DNA of 64,000 nucleotides from Promerops cafer (Eukaryota > Chordata > Aves > Passeriformes > Nectariniidae), in NCBI GenBank assembly GCA_013398275.1, contig VZSE01011610.1, forward strand, positions 391 through 64,390, given 5' to 3'. Below are positions 22,050 through 32,600 of the stretch, one piece after another. Made by a program: the position numbers and the translations under genes. Within the stretch, counting starts at the first letter, position 1, and each line of letters begins with the position of its first letter. Under the pieces are notes generated by a model. It had not been told where the DNA came from and searched no databases. It saw only the letters and a program-made list of their open reading frames with translations.

Positions 22050-23095
22050 GCCAGGGTCTCACACGCTCCCCACGCAGGACACCAAACGCTGCTTGTCTGC
22101 ACACACTGGGCCACGGGACTGTGTGACAACTGGCCACTGGCTCCAGCCTCGAACCTGGCAGGGACACGGGCCCGGGCAACAAGCTCAGGGCCACTGGGCC
22201 CTGTGACACTGTCCCATCCTACTGGAGTGGTTTAGCCCTTGGTTTCCGCCCACCTGCAGCTTCCCTTGGCTTCTGTGAGTCTCTGGGACCACTTTGCTGC
22301 TCATCATAACAGCCCCTCCTCACGCCCAACACGAAAAGGGCTTCACCCTGCCTGTCTTCTCCAGCCTGTGAGGGCCTCAAGGTGGTTCTGGCACTGCACA
22401 CAGTCCAGGCTCCAGGAACACATCCTGTTCTTCTGAAGATTGCGCTGCTGCCCTGGTGATGAGTCTCCAAGGCCACCTTGTCTGCTAGGGGCTCTGGGAC
22501 ACTCCAGCCTGGCACCTGCCTCCTGTCCCACAGCCCTGCCTGTAGGGCTGCCCCCAGCTTTGATGAGGGCTCTGCAGGCCCAGCCCTCTGCGAGGTTCAG
22601 CATCAAGCCAGCATGATAGATGGTAGAGCTGGACACAGCTACTCTTACCTGCTGCTGTGAGAGCACCATCAAGGACTGCAATGCCCTGTCCCCAACATCA
22701 GCTGCTTCTGTGGGACAGGGCTGACTCTGTCACAGCCAGAGGGGCACCGGCACATGCCCATGCTGGAGGGGCCTGGGAAGAGCAGAGCTGGGCAGGCACT
22801 CCAGGACCCCAGCTGCACCGCCTGCTGCTGCAGCAGTGCCATGGGACAGGGGGTTCTCTATTTATTACAGTATTTATTGTTCTCAGTGCTGCTTGCCTGG
22901 TGTTGGAGAGGGGGTCTAGAAGAGGAGGAAGGGGAACACCCAGTGAGGCACAGAGCTGCCCTTAGGTTGTTAGGGTAGGGCACAGAGCCACCCCTCTGGG
23001 GACCGCTGGTGTCTACGGCACCCAGTGCTGCAGGTAGTTTGGGGAGGGGGAGCACAGTTGCAGAGACAGGCATACCAGAAACACCACAATCCAAA
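22050..23095. other. PRKAB2 3' UTR and intergenic space between convergent genes
   Basis: No coding exon was seen. No AATAAA or ATTAAA was found on the + strand, so the PRKAB2 3' end is unresolved and may use a variant hexamer. On the - strand two AATAAA hexamers occur at 22861-22866 and 22873-22878 in an AT-rich patch. They could serve as distal 3' ends for PDE4DIP. Confidence 0.5.
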
Positions 23096-23102
23096 GGAAA
23101 CC

Positions 23103-23108
23103 TTTATT
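23103..23108 (-). terminator. Poly(A) signal AATAAA for full-length PDE4DIP
   Basis: AATAAA on the coding (-) strand about 500 bases beyond the PDE4DIP stop codon at 23604-23606. The intervening sequence has no other canonical hexamer and is consistent with a short 3' UTR. Confidence 0.65.
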
Positions 23109-23603
23109 GGGGACTCTTCAGCCACTGAACAGAATATGGCATTTCTTACATCTTCCTCCTGCGCTGGGGCCTCGACATGTCCAGAGTCCCCAAAAGGCAT
23201 TTCCAATATCTCTGTCTATATACATATACATACATTCACAAGCAGGGACAGGGACTCATCAGGGTTACAGAGGGGACCAGGTCCCAGGGCAAGGGGTGCT
23301 CAGCAGAGGGGGCTGTGTCACCCCACTCTGAGCACTGAGGGTGGAAGGGAACAAGTGCTGAAGCATGGGCCAGACAAAGCCCAAGCCAGCAGGTGCTGCT
23401 GCCATGCCAAGCAAAGGCTGGTGGAGGGCATGCAACCACCACAGCAGCCCAAACCCACTAACTGTGTAGCACTGGACACCCCAGACCCCTTTCCACCCCA
23501 GCCCTCAGGGCAGCAGGGACAGGGTCCGCTCCAGCCCTCTGGCATGGCTCAGCAGCCAGTGGACTCTTCCATGCTGGCCACTGCTCCTTGCCCTGCACGG
23601 GGC

Positions 23604-26600
23604 TCACGCAACAGGCAGGGCCTGCTGGGCCTTCACCTGGCAAGAGATGACACATGGCAATAAGGAAGAGCACTACCGTGCCCTGGGGACATGGATGTGC
23701 TGGCTGAGGACAGATGAGGAAAATGTGTCCCTGTGTCCCCCACACGCTTCACTCAGCTAGCCCTCAGCGCTCCATGACAGCCACCACAGGCTGTGTGCCA
23801 TCTGTGTCCATCTCCAGGGCATCAGGACCAGGACACCCACCCCCGGCCATCAGGGCAAACTCACCTCCAGGTTTGTTCTGGCCTTGCGCAGCACATTGTG
23901 GGTCCTGGTCACTGCAGGAGAGAGAGATGGGCTCAGTGAGGTCCCTGTGCTGCGGAACCACATCGGGCACATGGGGACCAGGCCAGCTTGGCTATGCCAC
24001 CAGAGCACGTACACTGGCTGACGATGTACTGCTCCATGCTGTCCTTGAGCTGGGCTGTGCTGCGCAGCCGCCTGGCTGTGCTCTGCAGAGCATCCTCCCT
24101 CTCAGAGAGCCGGGCCCGCAGCGCTGCGATCTCGCCCTGGAGCACCTGCTCCTGGGACAGAGGAGTGCGATGAGCAGTGAGCACCCGGCCCCAGTGCCCC
24201 GCTGGCCCCCAGCTCCTGCTCACCTTGCCCTGGTGCTGGGCAGGGCTCACAGGCAGCACAGTGCTCCAGAAGGCAGTGAGGAGAGACACGCACTCCTCCA
24301 GGATGCCGTGCAGGGTGCTGGCACTGCCCCACAGATGCCCCTGCCCTGTGCCTGTCCATCCCAGGGCCTGCGGGAGAAGAGTGCGGGAGCAGGTGCTGCT
24401 GGGGCACCCCCATCCCGCTGCACCCGGGGAGGCGCCGTGCTCAGCCCAGCACGGCAGGGCAGTGCAGGCAGCATTCCCTGGGCTGGAGGCTCCCTGCCTC
24501 CAGCTGCCCCTGCAGCCCTTGGGGCTGGTTCTGGGCTCGGGCACCACATAATGCACAGGGTGCTGAGGGTCTGGCCCCCAGCTGCTGCCTGCCCTGTCCT
24601 GCCCACACTTTACCTCCTTTCCCGGGAGGGGGCAGTTGGGCAGCCCGAGTGCTGGGCGTGTAAGACTCATCAGCTCCCGGGCCAAGGCCTTTCCCTCCAC
24701 GATGTGCTGCTCCAGGGCTCTGTACGTGTCCAGGCAGCCAACAACGTGAGCCCCTGTCAGTCCCTCACTCTTCCTCACCAGCACATTTGCCCCACGTGGC
24801 TCTGTGGAGCAAGCTGGGTTAGGTGGGGACTGCTGCCTGCTCCCCTCATCACCCACCCTGGCCCATCCCAGGCACTTGACACTGTTCTGAGCTCTCCAGT
24901 CTTGCTCAGCAAGGGTGCTGCCACGAGTTCCTCAGATCTCAGCAGCCCCCGAGGCCTGCATGCAGGCAGGCTCTGGTACCCACCGTCCATCCGTCGGAGC
25001 ACCGACGTGCCAGAGGGCAGTGGGGAGAGGACGGGAGCTGCTGAGTTAGTGCCAACATCACGCACTGGAGGAGATGGGAAGCAGCCTGGAACAAGAAACA
25101 TCTGAGCCCCTGTAGACAGATGTGGTTCCGTGCCTGGGGCTGATGGGGTCCTGCCCTCCCTCTCTGCCTGCCAGCGGGGCCACTGTGTGCAACCTGCTGC
25201 CACAGGAGAAGTGTCTGGGACTTCAGCAAAGGGTTGCAGAGGGGCCAGGCACCCCAAGGGCAGGAGCTGGGCAGGGATGCTGTGCATGGGTCCCATACCT
25301 GCTCGTGTCTCAGCAGAGGGGCCAGGGAGGCCCTCGTAGACTTGCAGCTCTGCACGCAGGGTCTGCAAGAGCAGGCGCTGCTCTTCACTCTGCTGCTGCA
25401 GGAGTGTCACTGAATGCTGCAGCCTGCAGAGGTGACACGTGGGTCTGGTGCCAGCCATCCTTCCCAGTCCTGTGGCCCCAAGGCCACAGTGCCCCAAACC
25501 TTACCTGTTGTTGTCCTCCTGCAGAGAGCGCCGCTCGTTCTGGAGCTGCCGGACACTCTCTTGGCACTCGGAGAGCTCCTCCGCCAGCCTCCGCTGCTTC
25601 CCACGCCTCTGGCCCAGCTCTGCTTCAGCCTCCCGTGCCCGGGAGCAGGCAGCCAGGAGTGTCTCCTGCACCCGGGCCAGCTCTGGGGACAGAGAGCACG
25701 GAGGTGTCACCACCACCCCACTCAGTTAGTGCCCTCTGGGACTCAGCCCCAGGATGCTGTCCCAGCCCTGCCTTGGGAGAGGTGGTCACGTTGGAGCCTC
25801 AGGGTCTGGTTTTCCTCGTGCAGAGCCTGGTTCTCCCTGCTCAGCTGCAGCCCCAGCTCCGGTGTCTGGGCATAGACATCACTGGGCAATCCTGTGGAGG
25901 GGACCAGTGCTGAGTCTCTCTCCCCAGTGCCCCACGGTGCACAGGGTGAGCAGAGGGATGTGCAGAGCCTTGGCCCCACAGCCCTAGCCCCGTGCAGCAC
26001 CGTACCGCTGGCCTTGCTGGTGGAGGCCAGGCGGCGCTCCAGCTGCTCCCGGAGCCGGTCGTTGGTGCAGATGGACTCCTCCAGGCGCTGGCGCAGGTTG
26101 CGAATCTCCACCAGGTGTTCCTCCAGCAGGTCTGCCCCTGCCACAGCCAGGGACACAGCTCAGGGCAGGAAAGGCTGTGCTGCCTGCCTCTCACCATCCC
26201 CATAGCAGAGCCCTGTCCCACAGCTGTTGCGGTGCCAGATCTTCTCCCAGTACCCCCACAGGCAGGTGGGATGCCCCTGTGCTCTCCAACATGGACCATA
26301 CCTGTCAGCTTCTGGCCAGAGGTGTACCCCGGTGGCAGGGCCCCATAGAGCAGCTGGCCAGGTGGGGGCACGTCCCAGAGGGCACGGGTGTCAGTGGCCC
26401 CAGGCAGCTCAGCCAGGCCCTGCAGTGCTCCATGTCGGCAGAACGATGCTGGGGCTTTGCTGCCCTCTCCAAAGGAGCCCAGTGGGACTGTGGGCTTTGC
26501 TGGTGCCATGGGCAGTGTCACACCTGCACACACAGGACAAAATGGGGAGGAGGAGAAGGACAATGAGCAGGTAGGAACAGTGGGTGACACACTCCCTCCA

Positions 26601-29600
26601 TCTGCTTTTTCCCCCTTTCTTGCTCTGCGCAATCGTGCAGTCCAGTGTCCCCCATTGCTGACCTCCTGTCCCAACCAAACCTATTCCCCCTGAAGAGCAG
26701 GGGCTCTCCCAGGACTTGATGATTACGTGACACAAAGTGGAGGGTCTCAGCCCCACTCCTACACAGCAACTTACCAAATCAGCCTTTTCCTAGAGGACCT
26801 GGGATGTGCTAGTATCTACAGCTAGGGCTAATGCTATCTCTGGATGGGTCCCTCCAACCCACCAGGTCCTCTCTACATGACAGCCACATGTTCCCATTGT
26901 CCCCCAGCCAGAGCAGTGGGACACAACCTCAAAGCCATAGCCCTGAGAAGAAGATCAAGGGCAGGACATGCAGGTCAGAGAGGATGGGGGATGATGTGTC
27001 ACAGCAAAGCATGCAGGGCAGGCAGGACCAAACCCAAGCCAAGAGGCAGCGTGCTCACTTTCTCCCAGTTGCCTCCGGAGCACCTGCAGTTCCTGCTGTG
27101 CCTCAGCCAGGGAGCAGACAGAATTCCCACAGCAGCCCAGGAGTGGTGGGGCCGCAGGAGGAGGGGGCCCGGCAGGGAGGAAGGGGGACAGTCCGGGGGC
27201 CAGGGCAGGCAAGGGGGCACTAACGGGTTTGGACAAGGAGTCAAAGTGAAGGCCTAGAGACAGGAGAGAGATGGACAGAGGTGTTAGAGTGGCTCCGGCT
27301 CAGCCTGGCAGACACCCCTCCTCCCTGGGGCTCTGGGGACCCTGGCACTCCCTGAGAAGCCAAGTGCCTGTGTCCAGAGGCACTACAGTTGTGAGCCCGG
27401 TCACCATGCAGTACCTCTGTGTTGGGCGGGCTCCTCGTGGCACTGGCTGTACTCGCTGGCCGCATCCCCATCAGAGCAGGGCTCCAGCCCCTCAGAGGTG
27501 AAGGACGAGCTGCTAGCAGAGTGGGATGACTCCGAGGGTGGGCAGCTGCTACCTGGGGACTCAGAACGCTCCTGCAGCTTCACCTCCAGGCTCTCAATCA
27601 CTTTCTCCTTCTCCTGGAGCTCCTGGCTGAGCCTGTGGAGGTGGCCCATCACCAGGTCTGATCTCCATCCCACAGCCCTTTCCTACATGATGCCCCACGT
27701 GCCATGTCCCACTAATGATGCAAGGCTGCTCAGAGATATGGAGTGCCCATGGGGCTCCCCATCCCCAGACCAGAGGCAGCCCCAGGACATCCACCTGAGG
27801 CACAGACCCCAAGGACACCCTGGGCCTTCACCCCAAGAGCAGTGATAGACCTCAGGGTGCCCATGCCAAACGTCCCACAAACCCTTCCCTGGGAACAGGT
27901 ACCTCTGTGCCAGGAGTTCGTGACTGGTTTTATCCTCCCCATCTTGTCGATCTCCTGAAAAAGCAAGCCAGAGAAGAGCCAGTCAGTGTCTCCATGCCCC
28001 AGCATGCCTGGTCCCACACAGATCCATAGCAGTACAGGACAGCCCAAACCAAAGCAGGTATCCCACACAGCAAATGATGTGAGAGTGTCTACTGCTCTTC
28101 ACCCATCAAAGCATCCCTTCCTGACCCATCACACACCCATGACATCCAGCCCCACTGCCCCCCTAGAGGTACTTACTGATGCCCAGCTTGTCACTGAGCC
28201 TCTCAGCCAGCTGCCTGCCCTGGGCCAGCTGCTCCCGAAAGCCCTGGCCCAGGTAGTAGTCGATGTCAGTGCCACGAAGGAGGTCCTCAAAGGACCGCAG
28301 GGCATCCCGCAGGTGCTGAGCCAGGCTGCGGCTCACCCCACGGCCCTCCCGCAGCATCTGCCGCAAGTGGGAGAGCTCCCGAGCCTGTGCCTGGATCAAA
28401 GAGTTGTATTTCCTAGGAGAGATGGGCAAGCAGGCTGTTCACAGGGCAGCCAGACTCCCCAAGAACACAGCAGGGATGAAGTGCCGTGGAGGGAGTCTGT
28501 GCATCATCCACTGCTAGGACTCTGCCCCACCACACAAACCCCCCAGGAACCTGCCTGCAGGCAAACCATGCAACAAGAAGCCACCAGCCTTGGATGACTC
28601 CTGGAAATCCCTGTATCTCCCCATCTGGTCCCAGCCCCCAGGGCCATACCCTGGCCAAGTGGCAGATTGCAGCTCCTTGGGCAAAGTGGCTCCATGCTTG
28701 GCCGCAGGCAGCTGTGCCTCGAGCAGGGCGACACGGTGCACCAGGCTCTGCAGGTCACGGTGTGCCCGCAGGGCGGGTGGGCAGAGCGTGCCATGGCCAT
28801 CTGACTGCCAGCCCTCGTCCTCATCCGTGAGGCTGTGGGCTGGGGACACCAAGGCCTTGGGAGCTGGCAGGGGCCGCTCAGCACCCGAGGTGTAGCCACT
28901 GGTGACAGAGATGGAGCGGGCACGGCGCTGCAGGCTCTGGATCACCTTGTTGGCATTGAGCAGCTGGGCCTTGAGGTCCTGGATGTGCTGGTGCAGGGCC
29001 TCCACATCCTCCAGGGCCATGTTTTTCTGGGCAGTTTTGCCCACTCTGGACATCCCTGGATGGCGCGGGTACCCCAGCTCCTCACCCAAGCTGGTCTCAC
29101 TGAATACATCTGGCTCCTCACACTCTGCAGAGAGCACAGTGTGTCACTTCTCTGCGCCAGGCGGGCAAAGCTCAGGGATCCCTGGAACCCTGGCTGTTCT
29201 TACCGGGGCTGGTGGTCTCATCACGGTCAGCCTCAGTCTCACTTCGCCCACAGGTCTCATAGCCCAGGTCCTGGAAGTCCACCTGCACTTGCTTGCTGAG
29301 CTGCTGTGTCTGAGGTTCACCTGCTGGGCAGCACCATCAGCTCAGGGCCCCCTGGGCAGGATTCACCACCCCTGCTCCATGCACAGCACAGTGCAAAGGG
29401 CTCAGAACACACCCCCACCCCACCCTGGCTTTTAACTCACGGAGCAGGACGTGGTATTTCTCCAGCTGCTCAGCTTGTGCCCGCACTGTGGCCTCCGAGG
29501 CAGCGAGCTTGTCCTGCAGCTCCTGGCACTGCCTTTGGCCCTGTGCCACCTGGGAGCGCAGCTCTGCGCCCAGCCCTGGCCAGCCCCCGCTGGGAACCGA

Positions 29601-32600
29601 GCCCTCCACCTGCCGGCGGGAAGATGGGCTGTCAGCTGCCCATTTCCACCCTCATCCCCATCTCTGTTTTCATCTCCATCCTGGTTCCCTGTGTACTTAC
29701 ATGGGTCCCGTCCCCTCCACCCGGGCTGCCAGGGCAGGGTCTCTTGGGCATGTCATCCTGGGATCGAGCCTCCAGCGCTGGGCGCTTGGTGGGCACAGTT
29801 CCCCTCTCTGCCGGGAACTCCTGGCCATCCCCGCTGCCTCCGGCCGAGCGGTCCCCAAGGGAACTGCGGCTTTTCCGCTGCAGCCTACGGGGCTCAGGGG
29901 CCAGAGGGCTGCCCAGCCCCGGCTCCTCCTGCTCCCCGCTCTCCAGCAGCGAGGTGGCTTCACCCATCCGCTCTTTCAGCTCCGCGTTTTCCAGGCACAG
30001 GCTCAGCATCGCCTTCCTGGAGGCACAAGGCACAGTAAAGGATAGGCAGAGGCCGGGATGCAGGGTGCCCCCTCCGGGCACTGCCACCCCTGGCTCCAGA
30101 GCCCCAGAGCTCTTGCCTGATGTGGGAGACAGAGGAGAAGCCGGCTTCCTCCAGCTGTGCCTTCAGCTCCCGCAGCTCCTCCTCAGCCCGCAGCTCCCGT
30201 TCGGGCACGGTGGATGCTGTGCTCCTTTCAGTGCCCACATTTTCCTTGGGGGCCCGGGAGTTGCTCTAGAGGCACAAAGACAGAGGGTGACAAGGACGTT
30301 TCCGAAGGAGCTTGGGACGCAGTTTGGCGGTGGCGCAACGCCCAGCTCCGCCACCCCTGTTGCCGGCGTGCCGCTGCCCCGACTCACCTGCTGGGTTGCC
30401 AAGCCACGGGCTGCCTCCTCCTTCATGCTGTCGGTGAAGTTGGTGCTGGCATCGGTGTGTGTACCTGCGGCCTGACCTAGGGGACAGCACAGCAGGACAA
30501 GGCGCTCAGAGCAGCGGCACTGGCGGCGCTGCCTCTGTCCCCTCCTCCCTGCTGATACCCATGGTCACCCCAGGGCAGGTGTCTCCTCTCATACACACCT
30601 GGTGCTGGGATACTCCCGGCTGGACCGAGCTTTCCCTGCTGTCCCTGGGTGCTGCCACCCCCTCCCTGCACACTGGACCGTGTGCTGGCCCACCACTGAG
30701 GGAGGGGACAGCCCCGGGGATGGAAGCACAGCAATGGCTCCTGCCTCATCCACACCTTGTGCTTGCTGCCCTGACACACGGGCACATGCACCACCCACCC
30801 TGCAGCCACTTCACAAGGCACAGCCAGCAGCAGCAGCAGCAGTTTGGTCAGGGAGCCTCGCTGGACTGTGCCGACCCGGTGGGAGGATCGGGGTGCACAC
30901 CCCACCATCACCTGCCCCGGCAGGGGCAGGCCAGGAGCAGCCACCCTGCCCACTGCACCCCAGCCGTGCTGTCAGGCATGGCCTGGGGCTCCTTGCAAGC
31001 CCTGTGCTGGCTTTGCAGAGGTACAGGGACACTTGTGTCCCATACCATGCACCACAGTGCATGGGGAGCTTGGGCTGAACTGGGGTCATGCTTTTCTGCT
31101 TGCACACAGCTCTGCTCCTGTACCCTTGGTGCCAAACCCTGGGTGAGGACTCGAACCCCTTGTCTGGGCAGCTGGGAGATGGGTGTATCCCCAATCCCTC
31201 TTCTCCTCAGGGGGAGAGATGTTTAAACAGGGCCCAAGACTGTCCCCTAGGGCTGTGAAGGGCCAGGTTCCACAGCTGCCTGTGCACCAAAGGAGAGGTA
31301 ACTGCTCTGCCTGCGGTCAAATCCATCACCATCAACTCTGGAGCTGCCAGGCAAGGCAGAACACAGAGCAGGGGAGCACAGAGAGACGCTGTCAGGAGAG
31401 ATGCCAAGCATCACTGCTGAAGGGGAAGCCAGCAGGGATGCGTCTGGCTCTCAGGAAGAATAGCCAAGGACCAGCCAGGAATGTGCCTTGCAGCAGCACA
31501 GGCATTTGCACAGGGCACTCTGCTCATAGATGGGGACACACTCAGGAGACCCACATGTGCCACTGAGGCTGCAAAAATGTGGGGCACTTCACTGTTGAAC
31601 TTGGGTAGACATCACCCTGCATGGTGGAGCCTGTCCATGGAAGCAGCCATGTCCCAGGGAGCACAGAGAGCCATCACTGCCCCAGGGAGCAAGGACAGCC
31701 AGCACGGAGAAATGCTGCTCTGGGAGCAAAACGCTCAGCAACAGCTCTTAGCGACAGCAGCACTGCAGGGAAGAAGCAGCTACTGTAGGTGGCACTCGGC
31801 ACAGCCAAAGCACAGCCCTGTGAGCCCCCGGGACAGAACCTGCTGGTTGCTGAAGCAGTCAGGGTGACAGCAGTGCCTGTGGGGCCCTGAAGGGTGAGGG
31901 GATGCAGACCATCGGCCGCAGAGTTTGCTGGGGGGCTGAGGGCCACAAGGCTCTCAAAGTGGGTCACCATGGCTGAGGGGGCCACAGCAGGCTGACACAC
32001 AGCTGCTCTGGGAACATGGAAGAACCAGCTCTTGTGCCAGGGCACAGATCCCGCTTCTCACCACTGCCCACAGCTCCGCACGGCTCCCAGCGCTCCAAGG
32101 CTGAAGAGTAAAAGGGAGCACAATTCTCAAGGAAAAAGGACCCCAAAACAAACTAAAAACAAGGGGCAGAACAGGAAGCCAGTGCTGAGGAGCAGAGATG
32201 TGTGCACGCAAGGCAGCTGTGCCCAGGCTGGTGGTCACCACGTGCTTGAACCCCCCACCACAGCAGGAGCACACCAGGCTGCTCAGCTTTGTGTGTGCCA
32301 ACAGCACAGGAGACAAGAGATGCAACCACAGCTCTACTTTTCCACAGACCCCTCCGGCTTTCAGCCCAGCCTGAAGGCACAGAGAATTAGTTACATGCTT
32401 GCAAACTGTACAGGCCCACAAGCACCTGACACTCAGGTACACTGGCTGCACAGGACCCTTCACACTGCTGGGAACAAGGGACAGGAAGCAAAGTCCTTGG
32501 GGAAGTTCAGAGAGGAAGGAATGACTTCCACAAAGAGCTCAAAGCACTGCACAGATTGACAGACGGTGATCTCAGGCAGGGAATGCTCAGCCAGGACTGT

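Noticed and set aside
23714..25105. 463-codon + strand open frame
   Set aside because: It is exactly antisense to several well-supported PDE4DIP exons. The frame is open because of their codon bias.
29306..30475. 389-codon + strand frame
   Set aside because: Antisense to five PDE4DIP exons that join in frame on the other strand.
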